From Pogonophryne albipinna (taxonomy: Eukaryota; Chordata; Actinopteri; Perciformes; Artedidraconidae): a stretch of DNA of 64,000 nucleotides. Shown one piece after another: positions 41,501 to 56,740 of this stretch. The notes beneath the pieces are model-generated. The model saw only the letters and a program-made list of their open reading frames with translations, had not been told where the DNA came from and ran no database searches. Position numbers and translations under genes: made by a program. The stretch is from NCBI GenBank assembly GCA_028583405.1, contig CM053263.1, positions 1,777,215 to 1,841,214 on the forward strand. Reading direction: 5' to 3'. The stretch's first letter is position 1. Each line of letters begins with the position of its first letter.

Positions 41501-44500
41501 GAGATATGGTGCTGATGAGAGACGAGTGAGGAGGTGTGTGTGTATGAAGGAGAAACACACAGAGATGGAAATATATGGGTGTCGTAGATGGGTGTGTATG
41601 CACAAACCTCCGTGTGTGTCTTCTCCAAGAATAAAAGAGCAATTTAGGTCTTTCTATGGGCCTACCTCCAAAGCTTTCCCAGTATGCACCCCGATAACAC
41701 AGAGAGGGCACATGTGGATGAGCTCTCTATTGAAGGAGCTGTAATTACCTGCTGATATGAATGTTATTATTACTACCGGGCAAAAACCTGACCATTTTCC
41801 ATTCAAAAATCCACAAAACCAGGCATTTGAATGTTAAGGGTTAACCAAGCCGGGAAAATAAATGGGGTGGTAAATCTCTTTCACAATAGACAATGAACTT
41901 CAGGCTAAGTCAGTGAAAGGCAAACTGTCCGGGATTGTATTATCATGGGATTAAACAAATACACAGATTCTTCCAGTCTGTTTCTCTTTAAATTACTGTT
42001 ATCGTCTATACATTTTGTAGTGAATACATTCAACCAACTGTAAAGTAAAAGCTTTAGACAGAGAATAGTAGATGATTCATGGCATTGCAATCAACAGGAC
42101 ATGTGTGTGCCACTGTATTCAACATTAGTAAATTGGCTCTGACATAGACTTCCAAAGCCACCTGGGGATATGCAAGGCGGATGCCCATTGGAAGCTTTAA
42201 AAGGAGGACAAAGCTAATGCTGCGGTGCTGAGAGAATGGACTAAAAGCCATTGGGCTGCCATAGAGCCTGACAGGGACGGACAGTGGGAAAGGCAAAGGG
42301 GCTGAGGGTTAAGGTGTTTGAGCACATGGGGATGTGCATCATGTACTTGCCCATGCTTTCATGGGAGCAAGCATCCAACGACACCTCAAAGAAATCTAGA
42401 CTGAAACTAATTTTTAGACCCCAGGAAAAAAATGCAGTCACAGCATGGGGTCTGAGGGAGTCCTCTCCATTGGACAAAAGGGCTGTCAATCATCACAGGG
42501 GGTCAGAAGGGTGGTCAAAACTCAAACAAGGGCACAATGCCCTTTGGGGTTTGCACATACTTATACTCTCACTCACTCAAACTGAAAGAATGCATGGCTA
42601 ATCAACCTAGGAGGACAAAAAACACAAATAACTTTGAACTGATGTTCTGTGTGTCAGTGATAAAGGCTTTCAGAAGAAACGAGATCAGCCAGAGAATGCT
42701 ACTGACACTATTGAATTGGTTATAATGGAGAAGTCCATGAAGAGGAGTCATTGATAAATGCTGAAGACCACTTCACGGTGGTTTTGGCATTGAGAGGACG
42801 AGACTGAGAACCATTTCACAACCAAAGACACTTGGCCTTGGGGCAGAAATGCCTATGGAGTAGGGCTAAGCTCAAAGCTGTGACCTAAGGGAGTCAAAGG
42901 GCACCGAACACAATCATTACTGTCACCAGAGCTTGACAATGACTTGGGCTTTGTCTATCTGCCTCAATCTTTCTCACGCATCCATTGAATGACTTCAGAC
43001 ACAAGAGGAAAGCACCCATGCTATAGCTAAAAAACTGCTTACAGCCCCCATTTTATTTCTGCAGATATTTTCCCTTTTGGTATACAGTCTGCCATCTTAT
43101 TTCCCTTAACCCTCCTAATATCAACCTGTACTAACGCCCCTCTTTACCTCTCCACAACTTCTTATTTCACACTCTCCACTTGTATCTGTTATCCTCTGCC
43201 AGACCGTCTAAATAGCTAAATAGTATATAATAGTTTCCTCTGTGTTCAGGCCTTATAGTCCCACGGCAAGCTAAATCACAGCCAGCCACAGGCACTAAAT
43301 AAGAACAAACTCCCCTGCCTTACCTGGACAACATCCCTGAGGGGACACTCAGACTAGGAGGCAGCTAGCATTCTCTCCATTTCTCTCTGTAAACCCCCTC
43401 CCCAGCTCCCCACACGCTCTGCACCCGGTGTAATTGAAAAACACAAGGCCCAAAGGCTTTTACTTTCTCGATTAAATAAATGGGGCAATGCCTGATAGGG
43501 AGAGGAGGAGAAAGGGGAGACAGAGAGAAATGTCGTGCATTGCTGGAGAAGCGATCACATGTTCACTAGTGTTGGCATGTACCAAGGTGCTGGAATCGGT
43601 ATGCACAGTCAAGGACAGTTTTTAAAAGAGAACAGAGCAACAGATTAGAAAACTAATTATATTCAAAATTCCCTGAGTCAAGTGGGAATAGGGGAATCTC
43701 GAATAAACAGACATTTGGAGTTCCTGGTAAGATTAAAGGTCAGTCATCCTACGCAGTAATGCAAATATGAAATAAGTGGTAATTGTGTAACTTGCTTATA
43801 TGCAACAGCTCCTACTGGGAATACAGCATCAAGTTACACATTTATTGGCTGAGACATGCACAACGTTAATCCGTACGCACAAATTGATGTCCACTACTTG
43901 TCTGACACAAAAAGCTAGAAGACACTCTGCATGTAGAGAATGAAATAGAGGATGTGCAGGGGGCTGCAGGCTGTTTGATATTAAGCAGCAGGTGTGTATT
44001 AATCCCCCTACAGATAGGACACAAGCTACAGGGCTCTCTCATCACTCTATTTGCACACACCCACGCACAAAATAATCAAAAGGAATAATCACCTGTCTTT
44101 TCTAGGGTATGCACAGAGGCACATTCACAACATGTACTTTGTACTTTGAGTTGAAAGTCAACTCAACATCGGTTCTAAATGCCCAACATGTTTGTCTTAA
44201 GCAACCACTCTAAGGCTTGGATGTGCATGTGCATACATATGATGCCAGTGTGTGACCAATTATTAATTTGGTCTTTGTGTGTTAGTGTGTGTCACTGCTC
44301 CTGCCTGACTGCTTTGCATTCTCATCTTTTCCGCTTACGTTGTGCACACAGATGAAAGCGGGACTTGTGTGTAATTAATTGGATATGTTTGTAATTAGGG
44401 GGCGCGAGAGGGAGAGATGCATGCAAGCTTCCTTTTGTTTTGTCTGTTGCGCCTAACAACAGCACAGGAAAATAAAAACTGATTAAACAGAACACTAATT

Positions 44501-46180
44501 AGCATGGAATTATCCCCCTCACTTCACAGGGTTAATTCTTATCCTATGTGTGTGTTTGTGTGTACAATCATTTGCATGCATGCACACACATGCAATTTGT
44601 CTGCCTTCCATTCAACATGGATGTGGACACATACTTTGGTTCCACAATCAGTGTGTTATTGACCATTAGCCTGGTCACAGAGACGCATAAACTCGGGATT
44701 GAAGGTAGTGACTTATTTGCTTAACAAGAGAGCAGCTTGCTTGTTTGTTGGTGAAACACAAAAACACAGTGTGACACATGTGCTCTGAATGGGGCTACAT
44801 TAATACAGCTGGAGTGTCTGTATGATGGTTATTCAGAGTGCACACTCAGTAATGAGCCTATAGGTCCATGGACTCCAATAATAACTCAAATATTTAATGG
44901 TATATTTCAGAATATCCAACAGCTCAAATACTTTACTTTTCCAACAGTAAGTGACAATGCATGACATCTGTTCAATTAGCAGAATTAGATTAGTGTTAAA
45001 AAGGTGAGATAGAAAAATAACAGAGTAAATGACAGTGGAAACATCCCCATAGGATGTAGCAAAGAAGCAACCAGATTGAAAAATAAGTGCTGAAGTGTAA
45101 CACTTTCAATATCTAAACTTTTAGTTTAGAAGGTAAAGAGATTTCTTAAGAATGCTGCAGTGAATGAGCGTGGGACCATGAAGTCAGGATCCTTTCATAA
45201 ACAAGGCCAGGAAGCTATTCACAATGGTTCAATAAAGTGCCTTGATCGCACTCATGTTGGTCTCAAAAGTCAAGTCTTTGCCGCTGAATGAGCACAGCAG
45301 TGCTTTCACTGTATCCTTCCCAGTCATATTTGCCTTTTGTAAAGCAAGGACAGTTGGTAATTAGTTGGTCGGTTGTTCAGTTTTTGTGTCGTGCGTATGC
45401 CTGCTGGTTTGAAAATATGTATTCCCAGAAACACAAGTGCACAGAAAACACTTCCAACTGTGCCTAAAATGCCACCTGATTATAGCACTATTTATTTGAC
45501 TAGGTTGGCATTAATAAGCTTATCCTCCGGCAGCTTTTATACGAACAAACACAGGAGCACAACGGAGAGACTAAATATAAAAGCATTTAAAGCTTTTAGA
45601 GTAAGCTTCCATCAGCATGGGACCACACAGAGCTGACCTGAGGACTGTGTGAGGTTGCTACTGTACTCATTATATGATGATGTCTGTTTCCTCTGTTCTC
45701 AATCATTTGGTGTCACAACTGTAAAGCAGTTTCACTTCATTGTAGGTCAGACACATAAGCATTTATTATAAAAACAAATATATTCACTTTGCTGATAGAA
45801 TTTGATGATATTGGCATTAGCACCACTTCACCTGGCAACAGATGTATGCTCCGAGTCAACCATAAACACTTTTCCTCACACTTCTTTCCCTCTGCACACT
45901 GCTCATAATTCCTTTTCCTTTGTTTCCTTATGCATGCCAACCAACCATGCAATTACAATACACAAAAACCAAGCCAAGTAGCTGGATGACAGCATGTGTA
46001 TCCAAAGTGTGTGAGCTCTGATAGCAAACATATCTCCTGAATCTATTTTTCCACTGAGGGGAGACACCCTCTTCCCTGTAGATTGCGGAAATGGAAAAGT
46101 GGATCCCTCTAGACGTTTCTCACTTCCTCTCTCGTTCCGTCTTCCTACATCCCTCTGCTGCCTTGCTCGGCTCGCCCTTA

Positions 46181-46194
46181 GTTACCATGGCAAC
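46181..46194. promoter_or_regulatory. RFX X-box-type motif
   Basis: gttaccatggcaac matches GTNRCC-AT-RGYAAC exactly, with the same CCATGG centre as the motif at 10643. It lies in a moderately GC-rich stretch between pyrimidine-rich tracts. Binding is inferred. Confidence 0.5.
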
Positions 46195-49100
46195 AGGAAC
46201 TGGTGCGGCATGGTGAGGACTACGGAGGGAGAGGAAGAGAGGGAGGGAAGGAAGAGTTCACCTGCAGTCCCCTACCAGCAGCACAAACTCTGAGGGATTA
46301 CAGTACGAGACGAGAGTTCACTCAACTTCCTTTCCTCACACAAACATATTCGTCCTTCATCCACCTTCTGTCTTTTCCTCTTATCTCCATCCTCTCCTCC
46401 TTTATCCTGCCCAGCTCTTCTTTCCATTTCCCCCAAAATATGTGTCCTTCCTACCTTTTCTTCCTCTTGTTTTCTCCACCTCTCCTCCTCTTCTGTGCGT
46501 CTAGCCCTGCCTCTCTTCCTTCTCCACCCCCGGAATGAATTAGTAATGACAGTGCTTTAGGTCCACAGTGGTGGAGGAGAATTGTAATTATAAAAATGTC
46601 ACTCCTGGTTATGCCAAGAGAATGAGAGAGGAGCCATTACGGTCTGTGTGACATCTGTACTTCGTTGGAGAGAAGGAAGACAACATATATTCTGCTTCAT
46701 TTCAACAGGGTAACATAAATTGAATATGCAACTATAGAGATTATAAAAGAAAGAAAAGAGGAACAGGTTTTATTCCATTTGGTCCTAGTGGATTTCGTTT
46801 TGTGGTTGTATGAGTAACACCTCATGTCTGAGAGAAATATTTGGGCTTGAAATGTCACTAAATGACATCATGTGGCAGACATTAAATTAACCATTGGACT
46901 TTATTTTAGAAGTCTAAAGCACAATTTAGTGGCATTTGGAATAATATGTGTGCTGGATATTGGAAGGTTTCTTTATTGAAGGGGGTTTACGCATGACTAA
47001 ATTCCACAACAACATAGAAAGTTATTTGTAATATATATTATGACCATGGTTGGTTTAAAAGGACACATCTCTTTTCTCAAAGTGCGGTATCAGGTGCAGT
47101 GCATGAGAACCCTGCCCTTGGACATGGAACAGAAAGGATCAAGCAGCTGCATTGGCAAGCATCCACTGTGCTGCATGTCTTTGACCATGATCCTGAATAT
47201 CTATTGAGTCCAGGGCTGTGGTTTCTGCTGAATGGTCTGGTTCGATCAGGCCCATTCGTTAACAATCAATGATATAATGCATAATCAAAAAGTTTAGTTT
47301 TTCTTACGGTCTCAACTACTTGCAATATACCACAGATCGCATGCTTTGATAGTAATAACATGTAGCCTTATCATAATTCCCTCAGTAATGGTAAGATATG
47401 AGAAGCTTATGGGGCTTTCCAGGCAGTGAGTAATAAAGTCTATATCTTTATTGTTGCTGGTTAGAGTCAAAGTGAAGGCAGAGCTGTCAGACTGATGTAA
47501 CAATCTGACCTGAGCAGGGCCAGGGTGCTGAGACTCCCATCAGTCTGATAAAGATGTTCATAAAACCATTTATATTGGCTGTCACGGAGTGTATAGATTC
47601 ATATCAGCCACATATAGATGCAGCATCCATGCCAAGCTGCTGCCGCATTCATCTTCACTATGTATGCTTCCAAACAGACTGTGATCAGAGTGATCTCACC
47701 AGCTGATTCTGGTTCAGATTTGAGGTATTGGATGACAAGAGGAAATCACATAGAACCCAGATATGATCAGATTCAGGGACGTCCTCTAATGGCTTGCACC
47801 AAAACACAACTGCATCACGTTTTCACACATAGCACAGGGTGCTGCTTATCCCTTCATTACTGCAGCTCACATTCCCTTTAAGAGACAACATAACCCAGTT
47901 ACAAGCATCCTGTTTTTGACAATATATGGCTCTGTGACAGTGCGTGTGCTTTTTATATTTTGATATATCAGTATTACTGCACTATGATGAATCCTTGTGA
48001 AGGTCACTTTGTCTTTATCCTCCTGTTCAACACATCTTGGCTCCTAATCCCTTCAGCTTTAAAGACATTAAGATTGTCTGATCCTGTTTGGTGTCACATT
48101 TAATGAAAAACAGTCATCAGTCATGGATGTTTATTTCAGGGGGATATAAATATGGATTCTGGGAATCTGTTTACTGCACAGATGGAAGCTGATTTGATGG
48201 ACTCTCAGCCATTATCACTTGTCGCTCTTTCTGCAGTGACAGACAATCCAATAATAGTCTAATCATGTGTTTCCACCATTACCAAATGTACTATCAGTGT
48301 GCTGATAAATTCACTGTACATCACTAATTTGGCAATTGACAATGTAGGATATTAAATATTGGACTTACGATGGAACAAGGAAAGGGTTTAATCGTGTCAA
48401 GGTTAAACATGTTATACCAAAAGAGCATCACAATACGTTTTGGTTGGAAAATCCACTTTTGAAAAGGAAGGGAAAGATTAGAGACACAGACGGGGTAGTG
48501 GGGGTTCATAAACTGTTAAAATCCTGAACTCCATCTCTGTCCTCTTCACTGTTGAGTTATAAAATAAATTGCAATAATAAGCCAGTTGATATAATTAAAT
48601 TCAGTGCTCTGGAGAAGCTTTTACTACTGATGTTAGAGGAAGAGGTGTTATGGAGCAAGACCTATTCATTAACAGAATCCATTAGTGCATAAATGAGCAG
48701 TAGAAAGAATGTAAACAGGAAGGACCCATTACTACGCAGCGACTTGATGCAGCACATGTGGGTTTGTATGTTTGTGAAGTGCTCATAGTTGCATGCATTA
48801 ATGCAGATCAATGTGTGTGTGTCACCACTGCACATGTGTGATTCAGAGGCTTACAGAAGTCATAAACACGACATCGCTGAGTGTTATCAGGCCTCTGTCA
48901 AGGTCGCCATACGCTACTTTAATTAACACCGACTGCCAGAGGGAGGCTCCACTGATACAACAGCAACACACCCAAATTCTCTATCAATGTTCCCACAACA
49001 CGGCTGCAGGCCTGGAGTATTTATGTTGTTTCCGTCGAGATGCAGCAATAGCAATAAATCACATGGAAGGAAAGTCCAGGCACTCATACCTTTCATGTGG

Positions 49101-49342
49101 ATGCAAGGTGATGAGGATTAACTCAAATAAGCAGTTCAGGAGAAGAGCAAAAGCCAGTGTATATGTTTTTCAACATGCCAATTACATGTTTAAACTCTTG
49201 AACTTGAACGTTTGTCAATGTCAAGTTGTTATTATCATGTCATATATGTGGACGTTCTAGTTTGAAACTTCAACATGCTGAATAATTGTTACATTTCTGA
49301 TCTGTTAGCGGTAAAAATTCATGCTTTAGAAAAATGCTGTTT

Positions 49343-49344
<2 letters not shown>

Positions 49345-49414
<70 letters not shown>
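49345..49414. repeat. (TG)35 microsatellite
   Basis: A perfect 70-bp TG run. Confidence 0.98.
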
Positions 49415-49415
<1 letters not shown>

Positions 49416-49698
49416 ATCCGTGCCCACTGATGTTATAAACATGTCCTTGAGCAAAGCAGTGTGTGGGGAACAGAAGATAAGGATGTCTGCGCACACACAC
49501 CTACAGAATACATTTCTCACACATTAATGTACAGACACACAGCCAGACTATCTCTCTCATAAACACACATCCACACACTCCAATGCACAAACATCTAGAT
49601 ATGTTCCTTAGAACCTTCACTGTGCATCAAGGTAGAGTCACACAGAAGCACAGAGGGCACCAGCCCAGATCACAAACACTGTCCTGCTATGTTCTTGT

Positions 49699-49717
49699 CA
49701 CACACACACACACACAC
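49699..49717. repeat. (CA)n, short
   Basis: A 19-bp CA run within a generally CA-rich stretch (49490-49735). Confidence 0.9.
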
Positions 49718-50335
49718 CAGTGCACGACCAAACACATTCCTTGTGATCTGAGTAAATAAATACATCTCTGGACGACTACTGGAATAAATAAAACAATCCA
49801 GGAAGTTAAAGATATCCATGTGTGTGCAGAAATATGTACATTTACAACGGCGTATACGTTATGTTTTTCCACAGAGAAATCTCTTTTGGTCTATTTCAGC
49901 GCTCCTACTTTCCACGGTATATTTCTGTCCCTAAACACAAGCACACATTGGAAAACAAATCAATCGTGAACATCTGTATAGATGGTACCGTAGCATCAAA
50001 AAATGCCAATTTAAACACAGTTGTAGGACAGAAATAAAGACATCCCTCTACAATTAATCTCCTTCCTCTCCCTTCAGAGTGTATGTCTGACCCCTTTTCT
50101 TTTTGCTCCCTCTCTCCCCATCAAAACCTCCTCTCCCTGATGGCCATGCTGTGTTGTGCTCCCCGACATGCAAGTTCAAAAAGACTAGAGCAGTAAAACA
50201 TAAAGGAAGCAAGAAAAAAAAGACATTGCCAGAGAGGGAGCTCCTTTAGAACGACTTCAGTGAAACTATGGAAGAGAATAACAGGGCAAAAAGAGAAACA
50301 ATACGAAGGGTAGAGGGTAGAAGACTACTGGAGAT

Positions 50336-50943
50336 CAGTGGCGAACCGTGTCTATCACAACTGGACCTTCTGTACACAAACACACCCGCCGCCGCCGCAC
50401 CACCAGCGATTCTTGCCTCGCTTCTGAAGGACCTGACTCGGAAGACATGTCCTACCAAGGAAGCGTCCTCGACATTGAGAAACACCCTCTGTCTCGAGCC
50501 AGTTAACTAGCGCGCCTTCTAGACCCTGGAACCGAGGGAAACTCTGAAAGAATACGCCCATTGGCTACAAATCAATATATGATTGGTTGATCAAACTGTC
50601 GGTCCAAACGTACGCTCTCATTCAGTGCAACGGCCAGGGCATTCGATCGAGGATGTAGAATACCTTGGTTGAAGGATATTCTACCCAGAGACCCAGAACA
50701 AGATCTGATTGGTTGCTTTCTTTTCTAACACAAAACCACTGAAATGCGTAGTGCATGGTCCGAGAAGGACAAACAAATCAACGTAACACTGTAATATTAC
50801 AGATCAACAACACAGATACCATTCTCATTTATTCATTCTATATACATTTTATTTATATAATTAAATCGATTTTTTTGTTTGCTTTATCTGAGTGTTCCAG
50901 GTTATTCTCTGAATACCTTGAAGGCCCTGATGGTTCGCCACTG
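50336..50943. mobile_element. hAT-type MITE, 608 bp
   Basis: The termini CAGTGGCGAACC and GGTTCGCCACTG are perfect 12-bp inverted repeats. They are flanked by a perfect 8-bp duplication CTGGAGAT at 50328-50335 and 50944-50951. No transposase is encoded. The left half is CpG- and CCG-rich (a cgccgccgccgc run near 50388), the right half AT-rich. The short frame at 50268-50510 crosses the insertion boundary and is chance. Confidence 0.95.
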
Positions 50944-53160
50944 CTGGAGATATCAATCAAGTAAGGAACATGACATTTTGATATAGCTTACCTATAACAA
51001 AATATCTACTTTACTCGAAAACCAGCAAACTAATTGGAAAGCTTCATCAAAATCATGTGTTAATGTAACAGGCATGTCTTTAAGCCAAGTTGTATTGGGG
51101 GATAGAGACAGGCAGGGAGACGGATAAAAACCAATGACAACCTTGAAAATTAGACTTAGCAACAAAGGTAAGAAAAGAAGTGTAATTAAACTGAAGCCGA
51201 GCAGGTTCAAAGACAAACCAATGAGAAAAGGAGAAACAGAAGCAGATGTGCAGATTACATTTGGCAAAGCATGACTGCAATGCAACATACGATTTTCTGG
51301 ACCACTTCATGAATAGAGTAAAAGAAGGAACAAAGGAAGGAGAGAGTGAATAGAAGAGGAGAGCACGTTTCCTCTAGTGCTGAGTCCCCATGTGTTTGAC
51401 AGTCCAATGGATGATTTATGGCGAGCGTTGTCTAGCAATGTAATTGGCCGCCATGTTGGTTCCCAGAGTGGGAATGAGAGCATGAGAGAAACGGAGACAT
51501 CTGGAAATGTGTGTGAATTACGTCCAAATAGCAGCAATCTACAAAGAGAAGTAGAAGGTAAGGGGTGGAGAGGCAGAGGGAGGGATGAGGGACGCACGTC
51601 GAAAGATGGAGGCCTCTGAGAGTGGTAGAAAAGACACTTTATGCACATTTCTCACTGAACATAAAGACAGGTGAAAAAAGAGAACACAACCAGACATTCA
51701 CACCGAATAACCATAGAAAGCTCTATTTCACAAAAATGAAAACATTATACTAAACTTAATATAAATTGTGAGTAGCAGAGGATGTAGCACTGCGTAAACA
51801 GGTGAGTAACACCTCATCAACATTCCATCTGTGTCCAAAGACGTAGCCCCAACCTCGTCTCAATTTAAACGTTATGTGCTCGGCAATGACATCACCGCTG
51901 ACACGTCAACATGAGCTCATACCGCGCAGTGATTTAAGATGAAGTGCACCATGGGAAAAGATCCATCCCCAAGGGAGAGGGATTTTAGGGGAGGAGGCCG
52001 AGGTTAAAACAACAAAAAACATTTCTGATGTAGCGGGGTCTTAGCATTTTAAAACTAAGAGCCATTTGTACATGGGCTCAAACCATAAGTCTAAGTTACA
52101 GATATTTATGGGAAACACAAACTGTAAGCCAATTTAGAAAGGCAATTAAAATGCTTCTTTGTATTATCTCAAGCCTTATCCAGACTTTTTGGTTTTGTTC
52201 AAAACAGCAAGCAATGGCTATACCATGCCAAACAAACACTAGCTATGTGTCTTATAAGCACAGCAAACAGGAAGGGACAAGAAAGCAGAAAAATATGTTT
52301 TAAATAAGTGCTGACTGGACAATGATTAAACACCTCATTGAGTATTGAATACATCTGGAGACGTAATGGCTGCTTCAATGTAGCTAAAGAGTTTGATGCT
52401 GTTTCAATTATGTATATTTACATATATTTTCATCGTAATGAAAGTAATCATTTTCTCAAAGAAGGTCTCCAATTGGATTCAGTTTTGAAGTAGGACTCTT
52501 CATATATAGATGAATGATCGAGGATATTCAATCATCTACTTGTCCAAATGGGCAACCATGTTTGAAGTCAGTGGGAGTTGTTGCGTTGCTCTGATGTGTA
52601 AATAACTGCAAAAAAAAAGTTGAGTGCTATTTGGTTTGGTGTTTAACTGATATGGTCTTTGAGAAAGACATCAAAGGATGCTCTGTGTCTTTTATCTTCC
52701 CATCCTGGAACTGGTTTAGTGCTTACACACATGCGCACACACACCACCATCCACCCACATATCCACAGTAACAGAGAAGGGAGAGAAAAACAACTGCACT
52801 GTCATTGGAGGGGCCGAACCAGATAAACTTCTTTCTCCTTCCTGTTCTTCCTCTGATGCACCTCCATCACTCCCTCCTTACTTCCTTCCTCCCTCCTCTT
52901 TTTGTCTTTTCCCACCAGTGCTGGCACTCAGAAATCAAGTTGTTCTAGCTATTTTCTCAGTGTGAGTGGACCAGACCAATAACTCCTCTATTTAATGAGC
53001 ATGTCGTGTTCCCCTGCTCTGCTCATTCCCCAAACACACACTCTCCAACTCTGGCAGCTTTCTAGGAAAGGAGATGTTTTGTCTGCATGTGTGGGGGGGA
53101 GATAGAGATATTGTCTCTAGTAGTGATAACTCTTCTCTTAAATGAATGAGCCCTATTTCC

Positions 53161-53488
53161 TTAAAGGTAGGGTAGGTAAGAATGGAGAAACCAGCTCGAG
53201 TGCGCTAGCATTTAAAAATACACAACTGAAAAAAATCTGCCCCTTCCTTCAGACTTCCTTACAGAGCCCCTCCTCCAACACGCACGTACGCGCACATGAC
53301 CAATGAGGGCACGAGATAAGTTTGTGCATGAGATGGAAGGCTGACAGGCCACGGCTTCCACAGATGAAATATTTGTAAACATTTATTGTCAAAGCATTTC
53401 ATATATTCATTGCTATCGGGATGTTAAGAGCATTCCATGGAATATAACAAAAAGTGTTTCTGAAGTGAATTACCTACCCTACATTTAA
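53161..53488. mobile_element. TTAA-flanked MITE (piggyBac- or Kolobok-like)
   Basis: The ends read TTAAAGGTAGGGTAGGTAA and, inverted, TTAAATGTAGGGTAGGTAA: 18 of 19 bases match, including the TTAA that serves as target duplication. The element between the TTAA copies is 320 bp (53165-53484) and non-coding. It includes a CpG-rich segment (acgcacgtacgcgcacatgacc). From memory this is a family common in teleost genomes. Confidence 0.88.
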
Positions 53489-53789
53489 CTCATGTAACAC
53501 AGCGTCTAAAACTCTGTTTTCAGAGTGATGGGGAGAACTAAGATTGCAAGAAAAAGAAGAACGTATATGGAGAGAATTGAGAGCAAAGAAGCGATAAGGT
53601 ATTAAGTGAGGGATGAAGAAAGGAAAGGGGAAAAATAAGAAAAGGTATGCAGAGAATAAAAGACAGTCTACAGATGGCAGACAGACAGGTGAAACCAAAC
53701 ACTTCCAAATAAGCTGTAAACTAAAGCTGTGAAAGGTTTGGCACAAACAGCCTTAGACACAGACTGTATACATGCCAGCAGCGATGCAT

Positions 53790-53940
<151 letters not shown>

Positions 53941-54484
53941 AACTGCCTGGAGCTACACCGTCAATCTGCAAAACCCTTCTCACCAAACTGTAATCCCCTC
54001 ACCATTCCTCCCTCTTGCCTACAGTGATTTCCAAACCCTCCACTGATCTTGCATCACGGCTGCTGTCTGTTTGATGACATCACACACTTTCCTTGAGGTA
54101 TAGATCAGTATTGTTCACCAGGCACGGCATATACCACCGAAGCTCCTTACAGCCCCAAGCTGGTGAGAAGAAAAGCTTGATTTGCATAATGGCCGAGCTA
54201 TTAGCAGGTAAAACAAATCAGCCTGTCACCATTTAGTAACCCTTTGCTATTTCATAGGCAATAAAAATGCGATATGTAAGCTCCCACAAGCCGAATCAAA
54301 AGCATAATTTTACAACAAGGTCAAAATATCAACCAATTATAGTTAATTCATTTGTATGTGGCAACATATATTACTTTAGTGTGCAGGTAATATTATTGAC
54401 AAAAAAGGATATAGAAATAAACTTGGTTTTATAGCCCTATTATATGAAATGAAACAACAGCCAAGGGGCAACTACAGCACATGG

Positions 54485-54613
<129 letters not shown>

Positions 54614-54772
54614 ACAATAGACAAAAGAACTCAGGTCCAAACTTCTGTCTTCTAACTTAAGCGGCAATAAAACCTGCTAAAAACGTTTTGCCGGAAGCAG
54701 GTGTGGATGAATATTCATGAATAGAGCCAGCATCAGGTTCCCTTTCCAACCACTATTGTGTGAGAGAGTGAG

Positions 54773-54900
<128 letters not shown>

Positions 54901-55732
54901 CTACATCTGTGTCCTTGTGTGGGTGGAAAAGCTGCAATTGCTCGGAGAGGGACAAGCAAAGAAAGACAGAGGGTGAAAACAAAAAGCAGACCAAGTGCAG
55001 CTCTGCATATTCATAAAGCGTGGTGTGACTCACAGTAAAGCATGAGACAACACGAGGGGGCTTGTCCCTCTAATTCCTGTTCCATCAAGTTTAAAATCAG
55101 CTTGTAAAAATACAGCATGACATTTCCAATTGTTATTTTATCTAAAACATGCAGCGGAGCAGTGAAGCAGAGATAGTCTACGCTTTTTGAAGCAAATTAA
55201 AGAGTTCTCTGGAATTTGAAATCATCATAACTTTTATTGTAACCACAAAAGTTCGGTATGCTAAGAAAGTGAAGAAAAAATAAACTCAATATTCAAACAA
55301 GGCCAAACATTCTCACTTCACTTTGATTGGAATATGGGACCCATGACTACACGCAGAAATAGAGCAGAATGAAATTAAAAGAAAACCGCTGGTTTATTAC
55401 AACTTGGATCCTGTTTTTCAGTTTTGGCCATAATTCTTATTGGTTATTTAAAAGCAATTGTGTGTTTTGGGAACCTTTCTACAAACAAAGTGTGACAAGG
55501 TGAGAAATACAAGCCTTAACATTGAAAGTAAAAGTAAAAACACCCACAAATATTTGTCACATCATTCATTGCACAGGTGTGTTGACAATGACTGTATAAA
55601 CAAAGTAAATCAAATGGAAAGCTGGTCTTAAAACTATGACCGATGTTTACGTGATTTTTTATTATGCGTGTTACATTTACATCTGTGGTATTTCTGATTG
55701 AAAATGGACACAACCAACAAATCTGAAATCTG

Positions 55733-55920
<188 letters not shown>

Positions 55921-56712
55921 CTTCAAAGCCTTCTCCTTCTGAATAGGGAGCTTTATCAAAAACCTGGCCTCTGCTAATCTGAGGGACACATTGCCAAAGG
56001 GCTACACACATACACAATGTACACACACTGTACACACAGGCGCAGACATGCACACATTACACTAAAAAGCTGTCACGCCACAATCAAAAGATGAAAAAAG
56101 TACATTTTCTCTGATCGCAGTGCATTGCCATGGAAACGCTGTTTAACAGCTGGTTTGCATGCCAGAACTATGCTGGTATTCATCCTACATTATTTAAGCC
56201 CCATTTAGATGAGCTTTGTCCACTCAGTGATCTGGAGGGGCCGATGGCAGTCATTTATATTTTAAAAGCAGGAGGGAAGATGTTTAGAAAGCTCCAAAAC
56301 TCCATGTGGCATTAGGTACAAGGAGGCGGAAATGGTGGGAAAACAGATAGAAAGAAGAGGGTAGAGGAAATGAGGACTAAACACACAGCAGACAAACAGG
56401 GGCGAACAGAAGATGTGAACTACAGTACGAGGAGCAACTGAGACAAATAAAATCATATTGTTTCACCCACAGAGAGAAAGTGATACATTATTTATGTAAT
56501 TCTCTGTTTTTCCCCCCAATCAGTTAGGATTGTGCACTCATTGCAGTGAGTGGAGAGAGAGTGACGAGAGAGCAAGAACGAGGGATGAAGGAGCATGGAG
56601 ATTGAGAGAATATCTGAGGAACGAGAGGGGAATGAGTGCTGAGGACTCAACATGATTGGCATTTTAATGTGTTCTGAGATAGCTGTGAGACTAACAGCTC
56701 ACTATGGTTTCA

Positions 56713-56740
56713 ATAATAATAATAATGGTAATAATAATGG
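56713..56740. repeat. (AAT)n short repeat
   Basis: About nine AAT-type triplets interrupted once by ggt. Confidence 0.85.

Noticed and set aside
48811..49260. 149-codon plus-strand frame without simple repeats
   Set aside because: It has no recognisable motif, no family resemblance and a composition like its noncoding neighbours. Chance is the simpler reading.
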